From Congeria kusceri (Eukaryota; Mollusca; Bivalvia; Myida; Dreissenidae), in assembly GCA_027627225.1 (NCBI GenBank), contig CM051036.1, positions 36,540,426 through 36,604,425 of the forward strand: a stretch of 64,000 bases of DNA. The letters are read 5' to 3'. Numbering within the stretch: position 1 is the stretch's first letter; every line of letters begins with the position of its first letter. Shown here piece after piece: positions 34,301-45,120 of the stretch. The position numbers and the translations under genes are program-made. The notes below the pieces were generated by a model. That model searched no databases. It was not told the DNA's origin and worked only from the letters and a program-made list of their open reading frames with translations.

Positions 34301-37106
34301 TCCTCCTAAATCCATAGGTAGATTTTCTGTTGAGAACATGGCTGCTAGGGGGCAGGGTCATTAACCAGGTTTTTCGAAGGATTATTGGATTGGCAAATGT
34401 TGGCAGGCGGGAGTGAACAATCTCTTCAAAGTGCACCTCCTCCTACATTTCTCGAGGGATTTCGACCAAACTTTTACAGAATTATTGTCACCGAACGACC
34501 CAGCACATATTGTCGGGGTTTTGTGATTGATCATTTTTGTCAGAATTATGGCCTTTTGTTTATTTTGCACATATGTAATATATAGAGAACAATATCTTCG
34601 GAGTGCAACTTGTCCTACATTTGTCAAGGGATTTCTACCAAACTTTCTTAGAACTATTGTAACCAAATGACCCATGGCCTTTGTCTGGCTTTTGTGATTT
34701 AATCATTTTTGGCAGAATTATGGCCTTTTATTTATTTTGCACATTATGTAATAAAGGTTTAAGGTTTTTTAATGTACTCTTTCATAGTAACTACATAGGT
34801 ATTGTGTCATAAGTTTATTCTTCGGTATTAAGGATTGACACCCTTATTCGCAATATTAGCCAAATGCTACAAATTAATTTAAATATTTGGCAACAGTAAT
34901 TCTGTTTGGCTACAACATTTTTTATAAAGTCCTACAAATTAGTTCAAATAAGCATGTTTTTGACATTGTTAATTGGGCTTAAGAAAATTATCAGACAGGG
35001 GGAAGCCCTGCTATATTCCTTATGGCCTGACAACTGCATAAAATTATCACTTCTGTTCACTCTGTCAACTACATATACCCTTATTGTCACCAATTCTTCT
35101 TCACTCTCTGTGGTTTGACAACTGCCTATCTATATTTTCAGACCGAATCTCACAGAGCGCACATTTGAGACTCTAGAATTCTATCGTAAGCACCAGGACG
35201 CCATCACACCAGTCGGCTTGTGCTTCTTCCAGGCAGAATGGGACGCCAGCGTGAGGAAGACCTTTCACAGTGTCCTTGGTAACTAAATTGTCTCAAATCT
35301 ATATGAGGGCTGTCATGGGAAAACCGGGCTTAATGCACACTGTTCATAAAGTGTCGTCCCAGATCAGCCTGTGCAGTCCGCACAGGCTCTTCCGGGACAA
35401 CACTTTTGGCCTACATTGGATTTCTGTTTAGAAGAGACTTCCTTGAAACATAAAATACCATTAAAGCGGAAAGTGTTGTCCTGCACAGGCTTGTCCGGGA
35501 TGACACTTAATGTACATGCATTAGGCCCGTGTTTCCCACGAAACGCCTCATATTTGTGAAGAGATAACACTTACCAACAACTAGGGCCTGGTAGGCTTAT
35601 CTAGTGCACGTCGTCAAATTACTTGAAGATAGTAAAGGTAATTTTCTTAAACATTTACTCAAAGTAGTACAGTCCTTTGTATCAGCAACATCAAAAAGCC
35701 AGATCTGAAAACATTTCATTGTTTTAAATGATAAAGAAACAAAATGCAACCTGTATACACTTAATGGCCAAAGGCTACTGCTATTTAGTAAGAATATATA
35801 TTTATAGATAATAATTATTGTAATTAATAATTGTAAAATTAAATATAATAATAGCCTTTACCTTAAGCAAAAATACATGAAATGTTAAATAACAATGCAC
35901 AAGTCCACAGGTAATTCTATGCTTTCATAGAGTGGCATTGCCCAACAGCGACCCAATTCAGGGTACTTCTTTCAGCCCTACCAACCACTATAGACCGTTC
36001 AATTTACTTTCATTACATTGCCACTGCATTGTTTCAGATATGGATGAGCCTAGGTTCGAGTTCCTGCCACCCCAAGAATACGTCCCGACGCAAGAGAGGT
36101 GGCCAGAGTGGGAGTCCTTTAACAAGTGTGTAACGGTTTAAACATGTTGTGTAATCTTGTGGCCACTTCATGAATATATGAGGTGTGTCGTGGGAAAATC
36201 AGGCCGGATGCATGTGTGTAAAGTGTTGTCCCAGATGAGCCTGTGCAGTCCACACATGCTAATTCAGGAAGACACTTTCCACGTACAGTGGATTTATGTT
36301 TAGAAGAGACTTCTTAAAACAGAAAATAAAAATGTGAAAAGTGTCGTCCTGGAATAGCCTCAGCAGACAGCTCAGGCTGATCCAGGACGACACTATGCAG
36401 ATACATTAAGCCCGGTCAGCAGACAGCTCAGGCTGATTCAGGACGACACTATGCAGATACATTAAGCCCGGGTTTCCCATGAAATGCCTCATATGTTTAA
36501 AAAGCTTTGCACCACACAATTAAGTCTTGTAAGACTTCCATTATGTTTACATATTCTGCATACAGGTATCTTTAGGATGTTTGAATACTCCAACACCATA
36601 TTGCTTTTTGTTGCCATCCGAAATTATTTTGCATTCAATATGTTGTACATGTGTTCCAGCTTGGCCCAAGTTGAAACAGTAAATTCAAAACAATAATTTC
36701 TATGATAGATATCTTACACTGTCTCATGGGTTCTACTTGATATGTTACAATGTCCCGAAATTACTTACGAAGTACAACATGCAGATTTATGACAGTATAA
36801 TGCATTGTCTTGCAAACCAAGAACTTGTTTATCGAACTCGTGATATATCAGCCTGTATATATTGCATATATGAAAACTATCAGTCGTTTCTTTAGCTACC
36901 TGGACAAGTATAGAGATGTGAAAGACATTGGTGAGGAAGTGCTAAAAGAAAAACTCAAGACGGCCAGTCCATTCAAGCCCCGGCCCAGAAGACGTCATTT
37001 CCCGCTGATATTTGAACCCCCGAAGGAAAAAATGCTGTCTTGGTTGTTGATCAGAGAACACGAGAAACGGCTTAGAAAATCCTACTGGAAGTACTTAGAT
37101 GACTGA
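19392..37106 (+). CDS. MRPL38: MRPL38, mitochondrial large ribosomal subunit protein mL38 (PEBP fold)
   Basis: Eight exons join into 416 codons plus stop: 19392-19545, 26220-26387, 27958-28172, 30447-30565, 32718-32876, 35142-35278, 36038-36125, 36896-37106. All phases match and all introns are GT-AG. Exon 1 encodes a basic mitochondrial-targeting-like start (MATFLLKNTFVLKRLN) and RHRGLPPELAKSW. Later segments align from memory with human mL38: VNIGFP, HRLAEHYGLFRDLFGEAYF, PEVVYKGA, the PEBP stretch NNKEYLHWMVANIPGTSVSE (spanning exons 4-5), HGTGLHRYAFILYEH, TFETLEFYRKHQDAITPVGL, FFQAEWDASV, and MDEPRFEFLPPQEY. The protein sits on the central protuberance of the mitoribosome. The tail after YLDKYRD is longer than I recall in human mL38 (about 380 aa in all). 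Intron 1 (6.7 kb) carries an antisense Mutator-like transposon. Confidence 0.95.
19772..19785. repeat. left target-site duplication of the Mutator-like transposon
   Basis: ACCAGTTTTAGTGA occurs here immediately outside the left TIR and again at 23337-23350 immediately outside the right TIR. Fourteen identical bases is longer than the 8-11 bp typical of the superfamily; some of it may be chance. Confidence 0.75.
19786..19882. repeat. left terminal inverted repeat of the MULE
   Basis: Begins ATTAGGGACGATACGGACC and contains repeated GCGGACCATACGG(C/A)CC sub-motifs. It is collinear with the inverse of 23239-23336, with a few substitutions and small indels. Confidence 0.9.
20217..22780 (-). CDS. 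MULE transposase with PHD-like and FLYWCH zinc fingers
   Basis: Five exons give 617 aa: 22365-22780 (ATG at 22780), 22045 down to 21748, 21444-21629, 21021-21299 and 20217-20891 (stop at 20217). Junctions are phase-consistent with GTAAGT/GTAATT/GTAAGA/GTATCT donors and polypyrimidine acceptors. Order of domains: N-terminal PHD-like cysteine cluster (CLFC, CDKCQRWHHIRC, about 6-60); acidic linker; FLYWCH finger (about 150-225, with WRCSVRGRGTGCPAV and GHSHP); MULE DDE domain. Candidate catalytic residues are Asp347 in YMDGTF, Asp413 in VVDFEAG and Glu530 in NNDVEGWHN, with a CxxH at 434-437. The protein should cut and paste the element by its TIRs. The reading frame upstream of 22780 opens only with GTG and lies in a duplicated subterminal block, so ATG 22780 is preferred. 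No disabling mutation was seen. Confidence 0.9.
22828..23086. repeat. subterminal direct duplication in the MULE
   Basis: Two ~100-bp copies (22828-22930 and 22983-23086) share ATAACGATTGTCACACTTTA and GTGTATATTATCAATTA. They lie between the transposase start and the right TIR, so they probably form its promoter/5' leader and may bind transposase. Confidence 0.8.
23239..23336. repeat. right terminal inverted repeat of the MULE
   Basis: Inverse of 19786-19882: contains repeated GGGCCGTATGGTCCGC motifs and ends GGTCCGTATCGTCCGTAT. It is followed directly by ACCAGTTTTAGTGA (23337-23350). Confidence 0.9.
23564..24368. repeat. 805-bp TIR element with ACAGGGGTCTC ends
   Basis: The left terminus ACAGGGGTCTC is matched by GAGACCCCTGT at the right. 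Subterminal GGTGGGGGAATTTTAGCG and the inverted-region GATGGGGGAATGATGCCG are similar. It lies 227 bp right of the MULE, in the same intron. Small internal frames (23492-23710 plus, 24229-24420 minus) have no transposase motifs; non-autonomous, superfamily unassigned. Confidence 0.65.
24369..26219. other. MRPL38 intron 1, distal part
   Basis: No exon recognised. It contains the dispersed repeat 25133-25500 shared with the TP53RK intron, and ends in the exon 2 acceptor (TTTTTAG at 26213-26219). Confidence 0.5.
25133..25500. repeat. dispersed repeat shared with 7553-7890
   Basis: Begins GGCTAAATTGGCTGG, with CCGAAAGACCATTTATG and CTACAACATTTCTGTACAG, in the same order as in the TP53RK intron. 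Ends approximate. Confidence 0.55.
27169..27500. repeat. 30-bp minisatellite, about 11 copies
   Basis: Unit TGAGATATGGGTCAGCTAGG plus CAAAGGTCAA, in MRPL38 intron 2. One copy is shortened and carries ACATGTGTCAG, so the phase shifts once. As 30 is a multiple of three, a frame stays open (27267-27548), but it is repeat-derived. Confidence 0.92.
28233..28436. repeat. short AGCTCACCTGAG...CCCTCTTGTT element
   Basis: About 200 bp with left end AGCTCACCTGAGC and right end GGTGAGCAACCCATGGCCAC then CTTGGCCCTCTTGTT. It shares both termini with the longer elements at 33029-34159 and 45121-46100 but lacks their tandem core. Intron 3 of MRPL38. Confidence 0.75.
28437..29883. other. MRPL38 intron 3, unique part
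   Basis: No exon or RNA gene recognised. AT-rich sequence of probable old-repeat origin. Confidence 0.4.
29884..30148. repeat. fold-back element, full-length copy
   Basis: Left end GAGGCGCGTCGTGGGAAAAC, right end its inverse to CACGACGCGTC. It contains two near-perfect internal hairpins, each built from AGCCTGTGC(A/G)G(T/A)C(C/T)GCACAGGCT. Intron 3 of MRPL38. It is the best-preserved copy in the window. Confidence 0.88.
30621..32367. repeat. 45-bp minisatellite, about 39 copies
   Basis: Unit ACATTGACCTGTTTGGAGGT followed by AGCTAGTCATGTCAGTTTACATAGA, filling most of MRPL38 intron 4. Copies are diverged at the left (30621-31200) and nearly identical in the middle (31207-32260). Because 45 is a multiple of three and the plus frame lacks stops, a 438-codon frame with a 15-residue period (TCLEVASHVSLHRTL) spans 31207-32523; I do not regard it as a gene. 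Confidence 0.95.
32371..32648. repeat. fold-back element copy
   Basis: Begins ATGACGCGTGTTGTGGGAAA directly at the end of the 45-bp array and ends CTCACGACGCGCCTCATAT. It has an A-run insertion next to CACTTTCCCCC. Intron 4 of MRPL38, 69 bp upstream of exon 5. Confidence 0.85.
33029..34159. repeat. element with ~170-bp tandem core (pearl/Helentron-like)
   Basis: Left end AGCTCACCTGAGCAAGGGTG, right end AACTGAGCGACCTCGGGCCA then TCTTGGCCCTCTTGTT. Between them are about six diverged units of ~165-175 bp, each with CTGAAACCACTGGCTGGATT, CTTGGGTGACCCTCTACCAA and ATGGCCGCCAGGGGGCGGGG. The plan of fixed ends around a tandem core recalls bivalve pearl/Helentron-type elements (inference). Intron 5 of MRPL38. 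Confidence 0.75.
34160..35141. other. MRPL38 intron 5, distal part
   Basis: Includes two ~173-bp diverged copies (from about 34413 and 34586) sharing CTACATTT, AGGGATTTC(G/T)ACCAAACTTT and AGAATTATGGCCTTT, an old tandem duplication. No exon recognised before exon 6. Confidence 0.55.
35301..35553. repeat. fold-back element copy
   Basis: Begins ATATGAGGGCTGTCATGGGA 23 bp after MRPL38 exon 6 and ends TTTCCCACGAAACGCCTCATAT. One inner arm is shortened (GTTGTCCTGCACAGGC). Intron 6 of MRPL38. Confidence 0.85.
36175..36494. repeat. fold-back element copy with internal duplication
   Basis: Begins ATATGAGGTGTGTCGTGGGA and ends CCCATGAAATGCCTCATAT. A ~50-bp block with CAGCAGACAGCTCAGGCTGA and CACTATGCAGATACATTAAG is present twice in tandem near the right arm. 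Intron 7 of MRPL38. Confidence 0.85.
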
Positions 37107-37174
37107 TGAAATTATGTGTAAACTTATGTGCAGCTTTTTATTTTGATAAATGTTAATGTCTTTTAGACTAGGTA

Positions 37175-37180
37175 AATAAA
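37175..37180 (+). promoter_or_regulatory. MRPL38 poly(A) signal
   Basis: AATAAA 69 bp after the MRPL38 stop codon, the first on the plus strand and well placed for a short 3' UTR. Confidence 0.7.
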
Positions 37181-37209
37181 TACTATGGAAACTGTTGTGT
37201 TCGATTTTC

Positions 37210-38410
37210 AGCTCGACTATTCGAAGAATAGGTGAGCTATCCTACTACCCCCGGCGTCCGCGTCCACGTCTGAATTGGTTAGTTTTTATTCAACAGTCTT
37301 GTAACTTGAAAACTACATAAGTTATTCACTTGAAACTTGGAATATACCTTTGTCATCAACTCCAGTGTCAGGGGCAACATTCCCCATAACTCTGTTTTGT
37401 AATTTGACAGAGTTATGCCCTCTTTTCACTTAGATTTTCTGGTTTAAATTCAACAGTTTTGTAACTTTAAAACTACATAAGTTATTCACTTGAAACTTGG
37501 AATATACCCTTGTCATCAACTCCAGTGTCAGGAGCAACATTCCCCATAACTCTGTTTTGTAATTTGACAGAGTTATGCCCCTTTTTCACTTAGATTTTCT
37601 GGTTAAAGTTTATATTCAAACGTTTGATAACTCCAAATCTTCATAAGTTATTCACTTGAAACTTGGAACAAACTTTGGCATCAACTCCAGTATCAAGGGC
37701 AACACTCCCTATAACTCATTTTTGTATTTTGACAGAGTGATGTCCCTTTTTCACATAGAGTTTCTGGTTAAAGTTTATATTCAAACGTTTTGTAACTTCA
37801 ATACTACACAAGCTATTCACTTGAAACTTGGAACTTACCTTTTTCATCATCTCCAGTATCAGGGTGAACATTCCCCATAACTCCATTTTGTATTTTGACA
37901 GAGTTATGTCCCCTTTTTCACTTAGATTTTCTGTTTAAAGTTGATATTCAAAAGTTTGGTAACTTCAAAACTACATAAGTTATTCACTTGAAACTTGGAA
38001 CTAAACTTTGTCATCAACTCCAGTATCAAGGGCAACATTCCCTATAACACTTTTTTGTATTTGGACAGAGTTATGCCCCTTTTTCACATAGATTTTCTGG
38101 TAAAGTTTATATTCAAAAGTTTTGTAACTTCAAAACTACATAAGTTATTCATTTGAAACTTGGAACTAACCATTGTCATCAATCCAGTATCAGGGTGAAC
38201 ATTCCCCATAACTCTGTTTTGTATTTTGACAGAGTTAGCCCACTTTTTACATAGACTTTGTTAAAGTCTTTGTTCCAAACATTTATTAACTATTCAAGGC
38301 TTCACTTAAAATTATGTATTTTAACAAATGTATGTCCCTTCTACTATCCAAAATATGTACCAACTGAAATATGTTGAAGTCGAGCGCGCTGTCCTATGAC
38401 AGCTCTTGTT
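37210..38410. repeat. element with ~165-bp tandem core
   Basis: Left end AGCTCGACTATTCGAAGAAT (with GGTGAGCTATCC), right end GAAGTCGAGCGCGCTGTCCT then CAGCTCTTGTTG. Six units spaced at about 160-167 bp each carry GTTATTCACTTGAAACTTGG, CATCAACTCCAGT and TTTTGACAGAGTTATG. Same plan as 33029-34159 but unrelated core. It starts 30 bp after the MRPL38 poly(A) signal. Confidence 0.8.
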
Positions 38411-40689
38411 GTCTACTATGATATCAGATATCACAGGTACTGGGTTAAAAAATATTTTCACTCTGTGATTTATTCTTGCATGATGGTTGTAGTAAATGCA
38501 AACTTTAACATGTCCACATTTAAATACAAATGTATCCTGGTGCAACCCAATTTCAGTGAATGGTAACCTCATTTTGACGATGTTTTAATCGGGTTTGCAG
38601 ATTTTACTTGTTTAGAAAACATTAATATCTACATATTGAAATGTTTTAAAACTATATATATTATTCAACTTGACAATCCATTGTTCCACAACTGTAATAT
38701 TGTGCAATCTGGCAAGGTTTGCAGATTTTACTTGTCTAGAAAACCTTAATATCTAAATATTGAAATGTCTTAAACTATATAAATATTATCCAACTAAACA
38801 ATCCATTATTCCACCTGTAATATTGTCATCACCTTGTTGATTTTGGGTAGCACCAGGATAATAACATATTCTAATTTTAAAAAATTGAAATTTTGTTTGG
38901 TCGACCATAAAGCAGAATGCAGGCTAGCCACTCTAAATTAAGTAACAATACAGAAAAATCATTTAATTTTTTTAAAATATGCATTTTTAATCAGCCAGTT
39001 TATTAAGCTGACAGATTGTTAAGTAGCATCTAATCTGGTAAGTTTGTGGCCTCCGGTAAGTTCGTGGATGAAATTATGACGTAATTTCCTCTTCAATGAC
39101 GTAACGTCTCGTGTCCGATTTCTATGCAGGTGTGAGACGAAGAACAGCTTGACTTACTAGAGCACAAAATTGCGTAGAAAACTATGACAGATAAATGTAC
39201 CATGTTAGTTAAGTTTATTGCAGTTATCTGTGTTTTAAACTTATTAATTGTTAAAAAAATTCAACCCCTCGTGTTGTTAATAACATTTATATGTATTAAT
39301 TTGATTAAAATCAAACAAAAATCAAAGAAAATAAATAAGGACATTAAAAACTTGCCGTATTTATATCAAAACACAAAAATCAGTCGAAGGGCCTCCTCGT
39401 ATGACGTCATTAAAAGTTGCCCACGAACTTACAGGAAGTTTAAAAGATCAAGGTCGTTGTTGGGTCATGTTTATGTTCAAGTAAGATTACAGATTTCCGA
39501 ATAAATATTGGCAATTTTGACAGATAAAATAGTTTACTTTTGATCGATTTACTGTGATGTGTTTTTATTGAAACAAGTGGGGTTTTATGCGAATGCGCAA
39601 AGTCGAATGCTTAACACACACAAACTTGCAGAGGCTACTTGCATATAGAATGCCACTGTGTACAAGACGCAATCTAAAATTTGAAATTGTTAAAGAAAGA
39701 ATCTGCACGAAAAACACATCAAAACGTGTTTGAGATCATCACTTTTGTATCCAATGTTTACTGAAACCAATAATGTTGTCATGATAGCATTTTCCTAGCA
39801 GTTGTCCAGTCCTAAAATATTTTACTATTCTTGCAAAGTGATGTTCTAAAGGAATTTACCAAGTAGCTTTTCATGTAGGTACTTGAGCTGCTGGTATACT
39901 GGTATATCGAGTGTAAAGCGTGAAATTATTGTGTCTGATATAGAAATGTTACAACAGTTTTACACTCATCCCTTGATATGCGTGTGCTTTTGGAGTCCTC
40001 ACCATAGACTGTTTTAGAATGGCACTGTTTCAATAACTTTTTAACAACTTGTAAGTTGATCAAAAACAGAAGAATAAATGTATTGTTTGAAGATTGGACA
40101 CAATATTTAATCCCTTGTGTGTAAATATTCCAAATTTTATTCATTTTCAACTTAAGAATAGCTTTAGATTCTTTAGAAATATGGGCCCCAGTTTCATACA
40201 TATTTTTAGCTCGACTATTCAAAGCAGAACTCCAGTTGAAGTTTTGTTTAAAAGTCTTATAGCTCCAAAATGCATATTGTATCCACTTAAATATGGCACT
40301 GTCATCACATGCAATAATCCAGATAACTCTGTTTTGTATTTTGACCAATTAGCCCCCTTTTCTTCATGATTTTCCAGGTAGTTTGGGTTCAGATTTTCTA
40401 TACCTTCAAAACTGCTTAAGGATTAAGTTTGAAACTTTGAATACACTGTAAACAACCTCAGCATCACATGCTATATGTCCCATAACTCAGTTTTGCATTT
40501 TGACAAATTTATGCCACTTTGTCACTAATAATTTAGGTATAAGATTTGATTCAAAAGTCTGGTAACTTCAGAACTACAAAAGGCATGAAGTTTAAACTTG
40601 GAATATAAAATTTTCTCCAAATTCCACATGACATGCAACAATGCTCATAACTCTGTTTTTTAAGGGATACATGCATTTCTTTCAAAATA

Positions 40690-41035
40690 TATTCAACAAC
40701 AATAGTCAGTATGCCGGTCGATAAACCCAAAAAGGTAGTACGCACAAATTATTTTTGCATAAAATGATTTTATACCATGTCCCTGCTTAGAAACTGTATG
40801 ATGCAACTTTGTCATCATTGAGCATTTTGAAATATTCAAGATGGCCACCACAAATTTAAAATTGGATATATCTTTCAATATGTATCGTAACTACAATATT
40901 TTGAATGTATGTAATGTATGTGTTGTTAGAAAATGTATTGACAAACACGCAACTGATTTTTACATAAATAAAAGTATTAATAATATTTTAAATGGCCGAC
41001 GAAATGGCCGCCAAATCAGAAAAGTGCGTGTTTAG
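40690..41035. repeat. dispersed repeat, inverse copy at 44400-44720
   Basis: Contains TAGTACGCACAAATTATTTT, GATGCAACTTTGTCATCATT and AATATTCAAGATGGCC. The inverse of each occurs in order at 44400-44720 (GTGCGTACTATTTTT, AATGATGACAAAGTTGCATC, GGCCGCCATCTTGG). The two copies are 3.4 kb apart, inverted. Confidence 0.65.
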
Positions 41036-44000
41036 TTGGTTGATCATTTTAAATACACCATTGTTGCCAGAATACTATTAATAGTTATGTAAACATATGC
41101 TTTAATGTTTTTAATTGAACAAGAGCTGTTCGTAAAAGAGTTTTGCCCCCTCTAGGTTTAAATATCAAGTTGGATACAGAGGGCGTAAACTGCTAATAGA
41201 ATCCAATTTTATATAAATCAAGGTCCTGGGGTAATTTGGTAAATCATCGAACTGGATCAAGATATTGCAACCTTATGATAGACATCATATCAACACTGTT
41301 GCACTTAAATGCTGAAATGGCTAAATGCCAATTTTAGGTATTTCAAGGGCCACTATTCCGCAGTTAATTAGACGATTTGTTTAATTATTGAATTTTACCA
41401 AGAAAGTATGCCCAGAAACAATTTTATGAAGTTTGGTGATGATTAGTTGAAAACTGGTGGACTTGACTGATGGACTTATAGAGCAGAAATATCCAACAGA
41501 CCGACCTACATTAGCAAACCAATACACGCCGTCACCTTCGATGGGGGCATAATTATTATAAGTATGGATAATAAAGCAGATGCTATATTCTAATCATTTA
41601 CATATCAACTTAAGTACAGTTTGTGTTCGGTTAGCATGCTCTGTATATGCAAGTAAATACACAACAAAATCTTACAAAACCATCATAACCATTTTAATTT
41701 TCTTTTTCACATTCAGTATCACTAGAACTAGCACCATGGCTTAATTGTTGACTTGCTTTTTTGTAAACCGGTTTTGACAGTTGATGATATGTAAAAAGTT
41801 GCAAGATACTGTGGCGACCCAAGTAACAACCACAACGCAAAATTGCACATGGTTGCTCTGATGCACAACCATAGGCAGATAAGCTGCATGACAAAATTGG
41901 GGCCCTGGGAGTTATCAAGATTTGATGTTCGGATGAAAATCTTTGACATTGGATTCTTGCTCTGTCGAAAGCTGAAAGGATCTATGTTTTGTGGGTCAAA
42001 TGTTGTCCTCCAAATGCATGTCTGAATGTCACAGGCTTTTCAACAGTCTGTACAAAACCTAGTAGTTGAAATAATAGAAAAACTAGATAAAAACTAGGAA
42101 GTCAAATGTAAAAACTAGGAAGTTATTAATGAATCATAATATATTTGTATTTATTTATTAAAAGCTGAAAACCATATTTATTGCAAGACACACGAATCAT
42201 CAAGTAACTGGTTCCGTGTTTCTGTCATCATGTTTAGCACCGTATGGCAAACCTCGGCTTGCAGTTTAGGCAGATGTATGCCAGAAAATTGAGACTGCAT
42301 GTTTGACTGAGATGTCGAATCAACAAGACCTCAGTTTATGCAAAGGATTTCGAAAACTAAAATAAATGTCCCCTTGTGTTCTTCTGCACATATTTCGTAC
42401 ACAATAAACATAGTAACCAGTATATATCAGGTCTACTCTAAAGTAACCTTAAATCAAGAGTTAGTGCATTAGCGTTGTCAGAGCTATTTCTCAAGGACGA
42501 ATTGCTGGATTTCAGTACAATACACGTTGAGAAGAAAATGAACACAATGTTATGATATTTTGCCTCTATATGCTATTGGCCTTTGGTTATTTCTGTGTCT
42601 CTAATATGCAGTGCACTTACTGTTAGAAATTCAATGACAACTGTTCGTGGCTTTCATACAAAGAGGAAATGAACATATTGCAAGATGTTTCTTTTTGATG
42701 AGTTTTCACAGGGTTAGTTCTTTTGATTATATTTTCAAACAGTATTTGTGTCATGGATATTTCTCTGTAACCAATTGTTGAATTGTTTTAGTTTTACAGA
42801 TGTGGCAATTTTGCATCTAAATCACGTTGGTATGTTATTTTAATGTGACAGTTGAATACGTTTAACAATTCTAGAGATTTTAAGATGTTATATTCTTTTT
42901 ACTACTAACTATTGAAAAAGAACATAATTGGAGAGGTTCAAGATAATTCATTTCACCGTTGTATTTAGAATTTTAGTTTTGAAATATGTATCTGAACTTC
43001 TCACTTCATTCAATTTATTTGGCAAGTATCAATTTTACTAATATCCTTTTTGGTAAGCAATGATATGTCAAAATATCATATGCGACAAATAATCAAGCAG
43101 GTGAGTTAATATAAGACTTTTAGTGTATTAATCATAACTATATTTAAAAGTGCACAATCCAACAAAAACATCAAATAGAAGGTCTACAGGCTTTGTAAAA
43201 GTTGGAACAAAATACTTCCAGCTGTTGCTGAGAAACCCTGGCAACCGTTATGTATTTTACTATATGTTACTTTCATCGTAGGCCTATAACCACAAGACAA
43301 ATATGTTTTAAGTGAACTGTCCTCACAGTATGCTTATAGATCTTTTGGTTCTGAGACCCCTCTACTGGTGATGTCTCTGGAGTTTTAAAATTCTTATATT
43401 CATATAAAAATTCATTGATTTAATTCAACTGGGTGATGATGATTTGTATCATGACCTCATTTTAATCTAACACACATAGAATGGGGAACACATGTCAATA
43501 AGTACCATATACTACAGCCGCTTAAAATTTGGAATACTAGATGCATTTTACACAACCAGAACAAACTTGGAGCCCTTCTTAAACTATAAAAATGTAGATA
43601 CCAGGAAAAACTTGTGTTTATCAAAATATGGCTAAGGGAAACTGGTACCCCCATGGGTTTGTCTTTGTGATGCTCAAAAACATGTCTTTACGCTGGACAT
43701 TGATGTCTGTGTTTTTCAGGACAGTAGGTTGAGACGGTAGTGGTGTCGTAGAATTCAGTTTACGATTGCTTGCAGTCTTCTGACTTCTTAGTGTGTTCGT
43801 GTGCTACTCTAAATGTTATATTGGTAATGTTGGTCGAAGACATGCCGCCAGTAGTTGTCCATTATATTTTGTACATTACGATTTTGAAGGCCAGAATATA
43901 CACCGACCAGAGGATGCCACATCGATCAATTATTACTACATCTGATTGTCCAGTTCTTCCGACTGAATTTGTGGTATGAAATTTTTGAAGTCAATTGTAT

Positions 44001-44399
44001 GTGTAGACGCCAGCGCCGTTAATTTCAAGTAACAACATACCTCCTGATTTAGCACCTTTAAGCATTTCTAGGTGCAGATGAAATAGTAATTGGTACTTGC
44101 CTTCAAAATATGCTAGGAATTGTTATGTTATAGTTGTTATGCAGGAAATACATACTTTGCAAAACATAACTGTTGAAAATTGATTTCAAAATAGCTACTA
44201 AGGGAGATAATCATGAAGTTAATGTTTTCACAAAAACTGCCATTCAAAGCGTTAAATATTGATATCACATGGACTCGTGTTATTACTTTCATTCTATTAT
44301 TCATAAATAACATTCAAACAATACTTCTGTTCTCAAAATTATAAACATTTTACACATACTATTTTATTTGAGCAATAATAAATTTCGGAAGCTATATTG

Positions 44400-44720
44400 T
44401 CGGCCATTTTTCAACTGGTGTTTTGCTTAACATGTTTGAAAAATGTTTTTTATGGCGCTGCAAACAACAAACACAATGCAATATTTTTGTTTTCTCATGT
44501 TTTCATGTAATTTAAAGGACAGATGTCGATTTTAAAATTTCGGCCGCCATCTTGGCAGCCATATTGGAAGCCATCTTGAATATATCAAAATGCTCAATGA
44601 TGACAAAGTTGCATCATTTGGTTTCTTAAAAGTGACATGTTAAAGAACAATTTTATGCCCACAAAAAATTGTGCGTACTATTTTTTTGGGGGGGTCAGGT
44701 CACTATTTGGCATACCGACT
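44400..44720. repeat. dispersed repeat, inverse copy of 40690-41035
   Basis: See shared blocks AATGATGACAAAGTTGCATC and GTGCGTACTATTTTT. This copy has an extra run of GGC(C/A)GCCAT motifs (about 44543-44575). Confidence 0.65.
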
Positions 44721-45120
44721 ACAAGCATTGTCACTGAAAGTGATGAATGCACCCGGAGATGTTTTGACACGTGTACTCTGCACTTCCTTGCAAAGGTCTC
44801 TATATGAAGTATCATTTGAATCCCTTCAATACTTTTAGAATTATGCTCTGCACAAGAAATTAACCATAGGACAATAACTCCAAAGATACTGAAGAAAGAA
44901 TTACGGTTCTTGTACTCTTCTCAATGTCCTTATCAATACATGTGGTTTATTTTAAATCCCCTCAATACTAATGGAGTTATGCTCAGCACAAGAAAATAAA
45001 CCAAAGGGCAATAATTCCGTAAATTTTAAAAATGAGTTATGGTCCTTGTACTCTGCACTTCCTCTCAAAGCCCTCTATCATTATATGAAGCATCGTTTGA
45101 ATCCCTCCAATACTTTTTTT

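Larger units (their letters stand above)
38411..45120. other. intergenic region between MRPL38 and CEBPG
   Basis: No gene recognised. Contents: a ~124-bp duplication at 38593-38840 (GCAGATTTTACTTGT... units); a fragment of the AGCTCGACTATTC element at about 40207-40620; a repeat pair in opposite orientation (40690-41035 and 44400-44720). The short frames at 39184-39504, 39926-40348, 41694-42025 and 43770-43979 show no protein family signature. Confidence 0.5.

Noticed and set aside
41694..42025. Overlapping 60-74-aa frames on both strands
   Set aside because: No splice context, no family signature, and several frames open at once by chance.
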